NCBI RefSeq assembly: GCF_037440165.1
Contig: NZ_JBBIUQ010000001.1
Location: forward strand, 144,146 to 208,145
Source of the DNA: Ignavibacterium sp037440165
GTDB taxonomy: Bacteria > Bacteroidota > Ignavibacteria > Ignavibacteriales > Ignavibacteriaceae
Direction of reading: 5' to 3'
DNA length: 64,000 nt
The notes below the pieces were generated by a model that was given only the letters and a program-made list of their open reading frames with translations, did not search any database and was not told the DNA's origin. Below, piece after piece: positions 1-8,159 of this stretch. How positions within the stretch are numbered: position 1 is the stretch's first letter; the number at the start of each line of letters is the position of its first letter. Made by a program: the position numbers and the translations under genes.

Positions 1-10
1 CAGTTGCCAT
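1..10 (-). CDS. 5' end of a leftward gene (truncated by window)
   Basis: The complement of the first ten bases begins with ATG and encodes Met-Ala-Thr. It is preceded on the minus strand by AAGGAG about nine bases upstream, a good ribosome binding site. Only three codons are present, so the product cannot be identified. The gene would be transcribed away from the carboxypeptidase gene that starts at 53, making 11-52 a short divergent promoter region. The call rests only on the start codon and ribosome binding site. Confidence 0.5.
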
Positions 11-52
11 GTTATTTTCTCCTTAGAAATTCAAATAACTTTTCATTTCATT

Positions 53-1519
53 ATGAACAAATTTAAAACAATCCTTTTAATAATTCTTTTCAATGGTATT
101 GCCATGTCACAAAATTATGATTTCGAACAAAGTCTCTATTACAATTATGAGATGTTCAAAGAAAAATCAATACATAATCGTCTGTTCAAGTATTCAGATA
201 TTGTCAAATTAATATCAGAATTAAAGAAGAATAATATTTTTGAAGCTAATGTTACAGGTAAGTCTGCTGAAGGAAGAGAGATATTTTTAATCTCAATTGG
301 TAATGGTAAGAAAAAAATTTTTCTCTGGTCTCAGATGCATGGTGATGAACCAACGGCAACAATGGCTTTGTTCGACATTTTTAATTTCTTTTCAGATACA
401 GTCAACTATCAGGATATTAAAAGACAGATACTTTCAAACACAAAAATTTTTTTTATGCCGATGGTTAATCCTGATGGTGCAGAAGTATTCAAAAGAAGAA
501 ATTCATTTTCAATTGACTTAAACAGAGATGCAAATCGATTGCAAACACCTGAAGCAAAAATTCTGATGAATGTTTTTGATTCTTTGCGGGCTGAGTTTGG
601 ATTTAATCTTCACGATCAGAATCATCGTTACACAGCCGGCAACTCATTTAAATCTGCAGCAATTTCTTTTTTAGCTCCACCAATAAATTATGAAAAACAA
701 ATTGATTCGGTAAGGTTGAATGCAATTAAACTAATCGGAAGTTTATATAAAATGCTGAGCAGATATATTCCAGGACATGTAGCAAAATATTCCGACGATT
801 ATGAGCCAAGAGCTTTTGGAGATACTTTTCAGAAAAAAGGCACAAGCACAATTTTGGTTGAATCTGGCGGATGGCGAAAAGACCCTGAAAAACAATTTAT
901 CAGGAAGCTGAACTTTATACTTCTGCTATCTTCAATTAAGCAAATCGCTGAAAATTCATTTCAGAATATGTCTGAAACTGTTTATGAATCCATTCCGTTC
1001 AATGAAGAAAAACTTTTTGATGTTGTTCTTAGAAATCTTACTTTGAACAGAAACGGTTCCAACATCAAATTTGACATTGGAATAAACTATGAAGAAATAC
1101 TTAGCGATGATAAAAAATCTCTTTACAGAAAAGCTTCGATTGAAGACATTGGCGATTTATCAGTTTTTTACGGTTATACAGATATAAATTTTGATGGCTA
1201 TGTTCTTGGTGATGCCAAAACCTTTAATGAAAGAAATTTTTCGCTTAAAGAAATTCAAAAACTTGATTTATATAGCTACTATATAAAAGGATTCACAAAT
1301 TTTTTAATTAAAGATAAATTAAATTCCGGCTTTATTGATCTTCCGGTTAACTTAATCAGCAATAGCAAAAAAGATTTAACTACAAGGTTTGTAATTGGTG
1401 CAAATCCCAACTTTTTAATAAAGAAGGACAATAAAATTAAATATGTTGTTATAAACGGCTTTTTACAAAAAGTCAAAGAAGATTTTGATTTTGAGGGTAA
1501 CGGTTTAGTATTCAAATAG
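53..1519 (+). CDS. M14 family zinc carboxypeptidase, exported
   Basis: A 488-residue protein with a signal peptide (basic start, hydrophobic residues 6-18, likely cleavage after Ser-Gln at 19-20). It looks like a zinc-dependent metallocarboxypeptidase acting outside the cytoplasm. The zinc motif HGDE gives His96 and Glu99. The substrate-binding Asn-Arg pair is at 157-158 (DLNRD). The third zinc ligand is probably His187 in NLHDQ. The catalytic Glu fits Glu270 in LVESGGW. The last 170 residues are outside the catalytic domain and not recognised. Substrate is unknown; peptides or peptidoglycan stem peptides are both possible for the family. The gene stands alone, divergent from the gene at position 1 and followed 56 bases later by a sigma factor gene. 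Confidence 0.85.
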   Translation: MNKFKTILLIILFNGIAMSQNYDFEQSLYYNYEMFKEKSIHNRLFKYSDIVKLISELKKNNIFEANVTGKSAEGREIFLISIGNGKKKIFLWSQMHGDEPTATMALFDIFNFFSDTVNYQDIKRQILSNTKIFFMPMVNPDGAEVFKRRNSFSIDLNRDANRLQTPEAKILMNVFDSLRAEFGFNLHDQNHRYTAGNSFKSAAISFLAPPINYEKQIDSVRLNAIKLIGSLYKMLSRYIPGHVAKYSDDYEPRAFGDTFQKKGTSTILVESGGWRKDPEKQFIRKLNFILLLSSIKQIAENSFQNMSETVYESIPFNEEKLFDVVLRNLTLNRNGSNIKFDIGINYEEILSDDKKSLYRKASIEDIGDLSVFYGYTDINFDGYVLGDAKTFNERNFSLKEIQKLDLYSYYIKGFTNFLIKDKLNSGFIDLPVNLISNSKKDLTTRFVIGANPNFLIKKDNKIKYVVINGFLQKVKEDFDFEGNGLVFK

Positions 1520-1575
1520 ACTTTGAGAAAAGAAATTATCTTTATATTATTCAGACAGAAATTAACTGACTTTAT

Positions 1576-2190
1576 ATGATTTTCCCTTTTATATTCAACT
1601 TTGCTATAGTGGTTCCGGATGAAAAACAACGGCAGTTGTATGAGGACTTTGAACGCGAAGCAATACCTCACATGGATGCTCTGTTCAACTTTGCATTAAA
1701 AATGACAGGCGACAGCGATGAAGCAGATGACTTAGTTCAGGAAACTTACCTCAAAGCATTCAGATTTTTCGATAAATTTGAAAAAGGAACTAATTGCAAG
1801 GCTTGGTTGTTCCGAATAATGAAAAATACTTATATCAACAAGTATCGCAAAGAAACTAAGGAACCAGATAAAGTTGATTATGAGGAAGTTGAAAATTTTT
1901 ATGAAAATGTTAGACCATCTTCTACAGACAGCGCACACCTTGAGAAAGATATTTTCGATAATCTTCTCGATGACGAACTTTCTGAAGCTATAAATTCTCT
2001 TCCCGATGACTTTAAAACTGTTGTTATTCTTTGTGATATTGAAGGATTTACCTATGAAGAAATTGCAGATTTTATTGATGTGCCGGTAGGAACCGTTAGA
2101 TCAAGACTTCACCGCGCAAGGAAAATGTTATTTATAAAACTACAAAAGTATGCCAGTGAACGCGGCTATATAACCAAAGATGAAGAATAA
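1576..2190 (+). CDS. ECF-type RNA polymerase sigma factor
   Basis: A sigma-70 family factor of about 200 residues with only regions 2 and 4, as in extracytoplasmic-function sigma factors. Region 2 is seen as DEADDLVQETYLKAFRFFDK followed by NCKAWLFRIMKN. Region 4 is seen as LPDDFKTVVILCDIEG and the helix-turn-helix TYEEIADFIDVPVGTVRSRL. The first eleven residues are hydrophobic and unlike the family start, and no ribosome binding site precedes the ATG. An in-frame GTG at 1609, which would start the protein at VPDEKQRQ, is a plausible true start. The stop is two bases before the next gene, which encodes a likely anti-sigma factor, the usual arrangement for this class. Confidence 0.9.
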   Translation: MIFPFIFNFAIVVPDEKQRQLYEDFEREAIPHMDALFNFALKMTGDSDEADDLVQETYLKAFRFFDKFEKGTNCKAWLFRIMKNTYINKYRKETKEPDKVDYEEVENFYENVRPSSTDSAHLEKDIFDNLLDDELSEAINSLPDDFKTVVILCDIEGFTYEEIADFIDVPVGTVRSRLHRARKMLFIKLQKYASERGYITKDEE

Positions 2191-2192
2191 TT

Positions 2193-3035
2193 ATGAACAA
2201 AGAATTAATTACAGCATACATAGATAATGAGATTAAAGAAGCATCTATAAAAGATGAAATAAAACATCTTATCGATGTTGATCCGGAATACAGATTTGAA
2301 TATCAGGTTCAGTCGCTTGTAAAGAAAGCTGCACGAGAAAAATATAAAAGACAGCAAGCTCCAGAACATTTAAGACAAAGAATTATCAACCAGATTGCTT
2401 CAGAAATTAATGTTAAAACTCCGAGCAGGTCCTCTGAAAAAGAATTTTCATTTTGGGCAGGATTATTTTCCAAACCTGCTTTTTCCTTTGCAACAGCTAT
2501 AATAATTATCATTTCAGTCGTATTGATTTTATTTAACAGAACACCGCAACAGCCACCAGTAATTTCAGAAGATCAGCTAACACCTGATAATATGTTCTAT
2601 CAGGCACAAAATAATTTTGAAGCCATTATTCAGGGTAAACTTGCACCTCAGATTATTGCAGATAATCCGGAAACAATTCAACAGTTTTTCCAAACAAGCG
2701 GAGTCAAATATTCGACACTGATTCCAACATTCAAAGAATGGAAATTGCTTGGTGCTGTTGTTTCTGAGGATAAAGGTGAAAAGCTTGCTCACCATGTTTA
2801 TATTGGAGAAAAAGGAGAAATTGTTTATGTATTTCAGGTAGATGAATCATATCTGAAGAGTCACGAAATAATTTCTCTTAATGAAAATTTGATTGAGTAT
2901 CTTGATCAGGGCAACTGTTATATAAAAACCGAGAATCAGAAGGTTCTTCTCTTCAAGAAGATTGACCACAATATATGCGCAATAGTTTCTAATGCTCCGT
3001 TACAGGAAGTACAAAATAACTTTTGTAATATTTAA
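2193..3035 (+). CDS. Probable membrane anti-sigma factor
   Basis: A 280-residue protein beginning two bases after the ECF sigma gene. The N-terminal 90 residues are charged and helical, starting MNKELITAYIDNEI as many anti-sigma factors do. A single membrane segment lies near residues 97-114, and the remaining 160 residues would be extracytoplasmic. The zinc-binding His-x3-Cys-x2-Cys motif of ZAS anti-sigma factors is absent, so it would be the zinc-free type. The outer domain is not recognised; three cysteines near the C-terminus could form disulfides. The role as partner of the upstream sigma factor is inferred from position and topology. Confidence 0.75.
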   Translation: MNKELITAYIDNEIKEASIKDEIKHLIDVDPEYRFEYQVQSLVKKAAREKYKRQQAPEHLRQRIINQIASEINVKTPSRSSEKEFSFWAGLFSKPAFSFATAIIIIISVVLILFNRTPQQPPVISEDQLTPDNMFYQAQNNFEAIIQGKLAPQIIADNPETIQQFFQTSGVKYSTLIPTFKEWKLLGAVVSEDKGEKLAHHVYIGEKGEIVYVFQVDESYLKSHEIISLNENLIEYLDQGNCYIKTENQKVLLFKKIDHNICAIVSNAPLQEVQNNFCNI

Positions 3036-3050
3036 AGTAGTAGGGACAAA

Positions 3051-3503
3051 ATGATAAAAATCAAAAATATTTTACTGCCAACTGACTTTAGTAAAACATC
3101 TTTGGCTGCGGCTGAATATGCTGTAAATCTTGCAATGCAATATGGAGCGAAAATTCATCTGTTACATGTACTTGAAAAAACTCCTCCAATACTCACAATA
3201 AGAACATTAGATTTGTCCCGCGAAAAAATCATTGAATCCATTGAATCTGATGCAAAAGCCCAGCTTGAAAAAGTTATTGAGAAAATAAAAAAGCACGGGA
3301 ATGTTGATATTATTCCTGCATTAAGAAAAGGATTGGATTACGAGGAAATAATCAATTGCTCAAAAGAAAAGAAAATTGATGTTATAGTAATTGCAACTCA
3401 TGGAAGAACAGGCCTTCTTCACACCTTGCTTGGCAGCGTAGCCGAAAAAGTAATAAGATATTCAAAAACACCTGTTTTGGTTATCACTCCTAAACGTAAA
3501 TAA
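3051..3503 (+). CDS. Universal stress protein, UspA family
   Basis: A 150-residue single-domain cytoplasmic Usp protein. The N-terminal strand NILLPTDFS carries Asp12. The nucleotide-binding loop reads ATHGRTG, with Gly118, then Gly128-Ser129. The first Gly of the classical G-x2-G-x9-G-S/T motif is Ala here, a variant that occurs in the family. The ribosome binding site AGGGA lies just upstream. The gene follows the anti-sigma gene by 15 bases and may be cotranscribed with it, which would link it to the sigma factor's stress response. Confidence 0.9.
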   Translation: MIKIKNILLPTDFSKTSLAAAEYAVNLAMQYGAKIHLLHVLEKTPPILTIRTLDLSREKIIESIESDAKAQLEKVIEKIKKHGNVDIIPALRKGLDYEEIINCSKEKKIDVIVIATHGRTGLLHTLLGSVAEKVIRYSKTPVLVITPKRK

Positions 3504-3582
3504 CCATAGTATCTGATACTTGGTTAATGCTTCAAGTTTTAATATTTTTGTATGTGATTTGTATTATCGAAAGGAATTTTTA

Positions 3583-3984
3583 ATGGCTAGAATTAAAAAT
3601 GTCGAGGCATTCTGTACTATTTGCGGTTCTGTAAAGAAATTTGAAATTACCGGGACAATTTCTGGTGAAGAAAATCAGAATAAACGCTGGGCAAAATGTA
3701 AAACCTGCAAACAAACCAGGATAATTTACCTGGCAGATATTAAAACAGAAACAAAACCAAATCTTGAAGGAATTGAAAGCGAGAATGTTAAAAATTATTT
3801 GCCAACTGAGACTTATGAAATTGGTGATAATATTTATCATAAAAGCTGGGATGATTTTGGAAAAGTAGTTAACAAAGTTGTTACTTCAGATGGACAAAGC
3901 TCCATCATAGTAGAGTTTCAGAAATCCGGAAATAAAAAACTAATAGAATCTTATATTCAAAAACCACAAAGCGAGGTGATATAA
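3583..3984 (+). CDS. Small zinc-ribbon protein
   Basis: A 133-residue protein with four cysteines in two CxxC pairs (Cys11-Cys14 and Cys39-Cys42), a treble-clef or zinc-ribbon pattern, followed by a C-terminal part that may form a small SH3-like beta barrel (GDNIYHKSWDDFGKVV). I start it at 3583, where MARIKNVEAF follows AAGGAATTT, rather than at an in-frame ATG 63 bases upstream whose extra residues look unlike coding sequence. Its stop directly abuts the rpsU start, suggesting translational coupling and a role connected with RNA, the ribosome or RNA polymerase. I do not recognise a named family. Confidence 0.75.
   Translation: MARIKNVEAFCTICGSVKKFEITGTISGEENQNKRWAKCKTCKQTRIIYLADIKTETKPNLEGIESENVKNYLPTETYEIGDNIYHKSWDDFGKVVNKVVTSDGQSSIIVEFQKSGNKKLIESYIQKPQSEVI
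3973..3980 (+). promoter_or_regulatory. Extended Shine-Dalgarno of rpsU
   Basis: GAGGTGAT is an eight-base contiguous match to the complement of the 16S rRNA 3' end, ending four bases before a TTG start codon. It decides the choice of the non-ATG start for rpsU. The site lies inside the last codons of the upstream zinc-ribbon gene. Confidence 0.7.
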
Positions 3985-4176
3985 TTGGTAGGGATTCAAA
4001 TCGGTGAGAATGAATCCATCGACAAAGCTCTCAGACGATTCAAAAAGAAATATGAAAGGTCTGGCGTACTTAAAGAATTTAAGAAACGCACTTTCTATGT
4101 AAAGCCTTCTGTTAAGAAACGAATGGAAAAACTGAAAGCAATCAGAAGAGCTCAACGACCAGTTGAGAGCGTATAA
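3985..4176 (+). CDS. rpsU: Small ribosomal subunit protein bS21
   Basis: A 63-residue basic protein with the bS21 pattern: ENESIDKALRRFKKK near the start, then RSGVLKEFKKRTFYVKPS and a run of Lys and Arg. The start codon is TTG, immediately after the stop of the zinc-ribbon gene and downstream of a strong Shine-Dalgarno site. No better start lies nearby. A Rho-independent terminator follows the stop by four bases, so this is the end of the transcript. In Bacteroidota bS21 takes part in hiding the 16S anti-Shine-Dalgarno, so a strong site on its own mRNA may be regulatory. Confidence 0.95.
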   Translation: MVGIQIGENESIDKALRRFKKKYERSGVLKEFKKRTFYVKPSVKKRMEKLKAIRRAQRPVESV

Positions 4177-4180
4177 AGTT

Positions 4181-4207
4181 AAAAGCCCCTTTTTATAAGG
4201 GGCTTTT
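4181..4207 (+). terminator. Terminator after rpsU
   Basis: An AAAAGCCCCT stem pairs with AGGGGCTTTT around a short T/A-rich loop, then C and a few T residues. It lies four bases past the rpsU stop and upstream of the convergent LOG gene, so it may act in both directions. Confidence 0.85.
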
Positions 4208-4236
4208 CTTTGAAATGAATTTTCATCAGTTGTAAG

Positions 4237-5094
4237 TTATTTAATATTAATCTTCGGCTCGATAAGAGTCGTTTCTTTCTCCTTCATAAAATACTTTTCA
4301 AGATGAGTTGTTACTGTTTTGAATGCTGAATCCACATCATTGCAGAAATAAAATAAATCTAAATCAGTTTCACTAATTACTCCGTGTTCGATCAGCATAT
4401 CAAAATTGATTACACTTTTCCAGTATTTTTCATCATAAACAATTAGAGCTAGTTTCTTTCGTATCTTTTCCGTTTGAATAAGTGTAAGAATTTCAAAAAA
4501 CTCATCCATAGTTCCAAAACCACCCGGAAATACAATTAATGCTTTTGAAAGATATGCAAACCAAAATTTTCGCATAAAGAAATAATGAAATTCAAAACTT
4601 AATTCTTTTGTCACATAGTTATTTACAAATTGTTCAAACGGAATACTGATATTTAAACCAATCGAATAACCACCTGCTTTTTTTGCACCTTTATTTGCTG
4701 CTTCCATTATTCCAGGTCCGCCGCCTGTACAGATGATAAATCTGTTTGCAGTAGTTTCCAGATTCATTGACCATTCCGTTAATCGTCTGGAAAGTTCAAC
4801 AGCATCTTCATAATATTTCGACATCTCAAGCATTTTCTGAGCTTGTCTTAATTCTTTTGCAAAATTAGGAGACTTTGGATTCATCGATTTAAATTTATTC
4901 AGTTCTGCCATAGCATCTTTTCTCGATTTTAATCTTGCAGAACCAAAGAATACAATTGTATCCATGATTTTATGTTTTTTGAATCGCGCCTGAGGTTCCA
5001 GGTACTCAGCAAGTATTCTAATAATTCGTGCATCAGAAGAAGCAATAAATTCAGGATTCTGATAAGCTTTTGGTGCTTTGATTATTTTAGCCAT
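4237..5094 (-). CDS. LOG family protein (nucleotide 5'-monophosphate phosphoribohydrolase-like)
   Basis: A 285-residue Rossmann-fold protein of the family once called 'lysine decarboxylase-like'. The signature PGGFGTMDEFFE matches PGGxGTxxE, and GGGPGIMEAANKGA is the nucleotide-binding glycine loop. Members release ribose 5-phosphate from adenosine or cytokinin-type monophosphates, though many bacterial ones lack a tested substrate. About 90 N-terminal residues precede the core, with HKIMDTIVFFGSAR leading into it; this longer form is common among bacterial LOG proteins. It is a single gene, convergent with rpsU. Confidence 0.85.
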   Translation of the reverse strand: MAKIIKAPKAYQNPEFIASSDARIIRILAEYLEPQARFKKHKIMDTIVFFGSARLKSRKDAMAELNKFKSMNPKSPNFAKELRQAQKMLEMSKYYEDAVELSRRLTEWSMNLETTANRFIICTGGGPGIMEAANKGAKKAGGYSIGLNISIPFEQFVNNYVTKELSFEFHYFFMRKFWFAYLSKALIVFPGGFGTMDEFFEILTLIQTEKIRKKLALIVYDEKYWKSVINFDMLIEHGVISETDLDLFYFCNDVDSAFKTVTTHLEKYFMKEKETTLIEPKINIK

Positions 5095-5179
5095 AATGTT
5101 TTTATATTGTTATTGAAAATGATTTTAAGTTATAATTGCTTTCAAAAAAATTTCTCTTAAAAATACCGAAAAAATATTA

Positions 5180-6454
5180 ATGATTAGAATTATTCTTACA
5201 CTTCTGTTCGTATTTATTGGTCTGTCTGACTTTAACTTAGCATCATCGAAGGAGAAATTAAATGAACAGATATCCGCTATACTTTCCAAAATTCCTTCAG
5301 ATACAAAAGCAGCAATTTTGATTTATAATCCACTTAATCAGGATACTATTTTTGCACAAAATGTATTCACTCCTATGATCCCAGCATCAATAACTAAAAT
5401 TTTTACAACTGCAACCGCACTTTCACTTATGGGCAGAGAATTTCAGCTTTCGACAATACTTTTCACTGATGATGATAATCTTAAAGATGGAATAATAAAT
5501 GGCAATTTATATCTGAAAGGATTTGGTAATTCTACATTCACATCAGAAGATTTAATGAATTTTATCAGTAAGCTAAAAACAATTGGAATAAAAGAAATAA
5601 CCGGCAGCATAATTGTCGATGATACATATTTTGATAACATTTATTTCCGTGAAGATTGGATTGAGAATGAAAGAGCAAATGTTAAATTACCTCCAATCTC
5701 AGCGCTGGTTCTTGACAGAAATAAAACAACAACTCTTAGAAAAAAAGGAAGACGAAGAATTTATGTTACAGAATATTTCAAAAATCCACCGCTTAACATT
5801 GCTCAGAAATTTAAAGTGATGATTGAAGAAAACAATATATCTGTAAAAGGCTCTGCAAAATCAGGTATAACACCAGATAATGTTATTGAATTAGCTCAAG
5901 CATCTGTCCCGATTAGCGACTTAATCTCAATGATTAATAAACATAGTGATAATTTTTTAGGAGAATGTTTATTTAAAGCAATTGGGGCATTTTATTCCGG
6001 CAAACAAGGAAATTCTTTTTATTCTCAGCAAGCAATTCAGGAGTTTATAAAAAAGAATAACATTTATTCTGTGAATACCGAAATAGTAGATGGTTCAGGA
6101 ATTTCAAGATTCGATCAGATAACAGCTGCTTCAGTAAATGGTGTGTTAGAAACTATGTATTTCGATCTGAGAAACTTCGAAACATTTTATAATTCATTAA
6201 GTTATGCAGGAGCAGATGGAACACTCAGAAACAGATTAAGTGAATTACCTGAAGGATTTACATTTAAAGGAAAAACAGGAACTCTGAACAGCGTAATTGG
6301 TCTTAGCGGATATTTAACCTCAAAAGACAAAGATGATTTTGTAGTTACGATATTATTTGAATTTAATCGCGGAAGTTGGAACTATTACCGGGATATTCAG
6401 GATGAAATAATTTTAGCACTTGCGAATTGGAAAAAAGAAAACCCCGAATTTTAA
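5180..6454 (+). CDS. dacB: D-alanyl-D-alanine carboxypeptidase/endopeptidase, PBP4 (S13) family
   Basis: A 424-residue penicillin-binding protein with a signal peptide (hydrophobic residues 2-16). The three active-site motifs are present: SITK at 70-73, SDN at 256-258 and KTG at 365-367. The inserted domain of S13 enzymes lies between the first two motifs. It would trim or cleave peptidoglycan cross-links in the periplasm. It is transcribed divergently from the LOG gene and ends inside a terminator hairpin shared with convergent secG. Confidence 0.9.
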   Translation: MIRIILTLLFVFIGLSDFNLASSKEKLNEQISAILSKIPSDTKAAILIYNPLNQDTIFAQNVFTPMIPASITKIFTTATALSLMGREFQLSTILFTDDDNLKDGIINGNLYLKGFGNSTFTSEDLMNFISKLKTIGIKEITGSIIVDDTYFDNIYFREDWIENERANVKLPPISALVLDRNKTTTLRKKGRRRIYVTEYFKNPPLNIAQKFKVMIEENNISVKGSAKSGITPDNVIELAQASVPISDLISMINKHSDNFLGECLFKAIGAFYSGKQGNSFYSQQAIQEFIKKNNIYSVNTEIVDGSGISRFDQITAASVNGVLETMYFDLRNFETFYNSLSYAGADGTLRNRLSELPEGFTFKGKTGTLNSVIGLSGYLTSKDKDDFVVTILFEFNRGSWNYYRDIQDEIILALANWKKENPEF

Positions 6455-6460
6455 TCGGGG
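6442..6460. terminator. Hairpin between dacB and secG
   Basis: CCCCGA pairs with TCGGGG around an A/T loop that contains the dacB stop codon. It lies between two convergent genes and could end both transcripts. Confidence 0.6.
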
Positions 6461-6471
6461 CTTAAGTAAAT

Positions 6472-6813
6472 TTATTTATTATTTTGTTGTGGAGGCATCT
6501 GCTGAGGCAAAGTTGGCTGTTGAGGAATAGTGGTTCTTCCACTTTCCTGAATAACACTTCTTTGCTCTTTAGTTGTTTGTCCTGGTAAGAAAAATAAATT
6601 GATTACCACTGCCAATGCAGCCAAAATTCCTGCAAGCCACCAGGTTGATTTACTGAGAAAATCAGCAGTCCTTCTGGTGCCAAACATTGAACCGATATTA
6701 CCTGCGCCTCCAAATGTTCCGGCTAAACCACCGCCTTTACTTGCCTGAAGCAAAACAATGATTATTAAAAGTATTGCATCAATTGTTGCCAGTAAAACTA
6801 ATAATGTATACAT
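6472..6813 (-). CDS. secG: Protein translocase subunit SecG
   Basis: A 113-residue inner-membrane protein with two membrane segments (about residues 3-22 and 57-77) joined by the SecG loop: LLQASKGGGLAGTFGG then GSMFGTRRTADFLSKST. The tail is rich in Pro and Gln, a variable part of the family. AAGGAG lies before the ATG. A tRNA gene on the same strand ends 25 bases upstream of the start, so both may share a transcript. Confidence 0.95.
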   Translation of the reverse strand: MYTLLVLLATIDAILLIIIVLLQASKGGGLAGTFGGAGNIGSMFGTRRTADFLSKSTWWLAGILAALAVVINLFFLPGQTTKEQRSVIQESGRTTIPQQPTLPQQMPPQQNNK

Positions 6814-6838
6814 AAAAAATATTCTCCTTAAAAAATTG

Positions 6839-6912
6839 TAGCGGGGGAGGGATTCGAACCCCCGACACGTGGATTATGATTCCACTGCTCTAACCTACTG
6901 AGCTACCCCGCC
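6839..6912 (-). tRNA. tRNA with CAT anticodon, probably tRNA-Met
   Basis: The minus strand folds as a full cloverleaf of 74 nucleotides including the discriminator A. The acceptor begins GGCGGGG, the D arm follows TAGCTCAG, the anticodon stem is GTGGA/TCCAC around ATCATAA, and the T arm is GGGGG-TTCGAAT-CCCTC. The anticodon is CAT. CCA is not encoded. The first acceptor pair is G-U. The acceptor does not look like an initiator tRNA. Elongator Met is most likely, but an Ile tRNA whose C34 is made lysidine by TilS (gene at 56359) cannot be ruled out from sequence alone. Confidence 0.93.
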
Positions 6913-7022
6913 CTGTTATTTTAGGGTTACAAATATAATCAGTCAGCTTGTCATTATCCAAACAATTTAGGTGTAAGAAATTCATTTAAATGCCTATTTG
7001 TGAGAGAGACAAAGAGTTTTTG

Positions 7023-7057
7023 GGTATAAGGTATAGGGTATAAGGTATAAGGTGTAA
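7023..7057. repeat. Five tandem GGTATAA heptads
   Basis: Five head-to-tail seven-base units: GGTATAA, GGTATAG, GGTATAA, GGTATAA, GGTGTAA. They lie in the 252-base gap between obg and the tRNA gene, where I see no gene. Function unknown. Confidence 0.8.
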
Positions 7058-7164
7058 GTTATTTCGTATTAGGTAGGTTTTAGCTCTTAAATTCTTGTGG
7101 AGACTTTTTATTGTTTCTTCTAAAGTTTTATTAGATAAAAATTAAATACAAGCAAATTAAATTT

Positions 7165-8157
7165 CTAAGAAGATTCACTCAAAGCATTCCAAAGGAAATC
7201 AATCAGTTTTTCGATTCCGTAACCTGATACAGCAGAAATTATAACAGCAGGTTCAGTTACTTTCTTAAATTTAATTTTTTTCATCTTTTTCAATTCAGAT
7301 TCACTTAATAGATCTGCTTTGGATAATGCGACTAGAATTTTTTTCTCAACCAACTTGCGACTGTATTTTTTCAACTCATTATAAAGTATGTCAAAATCTC
7401 TCTGATAGTCATCCGAAGTAATGTCAATCAAAAACAAAAGTATTTTAGTTCGCTCAATGTGTCGTAAGAATTTAATTCCCAATCCTTTTCCTTGGTGAGC
7501 GCCTTCAATTATTCCGGGAATATCAGCCACGGTGAAACTTCTGAAATCTTTATACTGAACAATTCCTAATACCGGCTCTAATGTAGTAAAAGGATAATCA
7601 GCAATCTTTGGTTTGGCAGCAGAAATTGAAGAAATAAGTGTTGATTTTCCTGCATTCGGAAATCCAACTAAACCAACATCGGCAATCAATTTTAATTCAA
7701 GTATTATTCTTTTTTCTTCACCAGGTTTTCCCGGCTCAGCAAATCTCGGAGTTCTTCGTGTTGGAGTTGCGAAGTTGGAATTTCCCTTTCCACCTTTTCC
7801 GCCTTTAGCAATTAAAACTTTTTGTCCATATTGTGAAAGATCAAATAACACTTTACCTGTATCAGCATCTTTTACGATTGTTCCGACAGGGACTTTTATA
7901 ATTACATCTTCCCCATTCTTTCCATCTTTAAGTGAGCTTCCTCCAGGCTGCCCTTTGCCAGCGACATATTTTCTTTTATATCTGAAATCAAGTAATGTGG
8001 AAAGATTTTCATCTGCAATTAAACAGACACTTCCGCCATTTCCTCCATTACCTCCGCTTGGACCACCTTTGGGAACATATTTTTCTCTCCTGAAAGCAAC
8101 GGCTCCGTTTCCACCATCGCCGCCTTTTACTTCAATCTCAGCATAATCAATAAACAT
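7165..8157 (-). CDS. obg: GTPase Obg/CgtA
   Basis: A 330-residue Obg GTPase, a ribosome-associated factor in 50S subunit maturation. The N-terminal 155 residues form the glycine-rich Obg fold. The GTPase domain follows with P-loop GFPNAGKST at 165-173, a G3 motif in DIPGI and SKAD in the NKxD position. There is no large C-terminal extension. It lies two bases downstream of an acidic-protein gene on the same strand, pointing to one transcript. Confidence 0.95.
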   Translation of the reverse strand: MFIDYAEIEVKGGDGGNGAVAFRREKYVPKGGPSGGNGGNGGSVCLIADENLSTLLDFRYKRKYVAGKGQPGGSSLKDGKNGEDVIIKVPVGTIVKDADTGKVLFDLSQYGQKVLIAKGGKGGKGNSNFATPTRRTPRFAEPGKPGEEKRIILELKLIADVGLVGFPNAGKSTLISSISAAKPKIADYPFTTLEPVLGIVQYKDFRSFTVADIPGIIEGAHQGKGLGIKFLRHIERTKILLFLIDITSDDYQRDFDILYNELKKYSRKLVEKKILVALSKADLLSESELKKMKKIKFKKVTEPAVIISAVSGYGIEKLIDFLWNALSESS

Positions 8158-8159
8158 TA

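Noticed and set aside
6839..6912. Initiator tRNA-fMet
   Set aside because: The anticodon stem lacks the three consecutive G-C pairs (GGG/CCC) of initiators and the first acceptor pair is G-U rather than the C-A mismatch.
7613..8146. Open frame of 177 codons on the plus strand opposite obg
   Set aside because: It is rich in Pro, Phe and Ser from the reverse complement of Obg's Gly-rich codons, and obg is a clear real gene.
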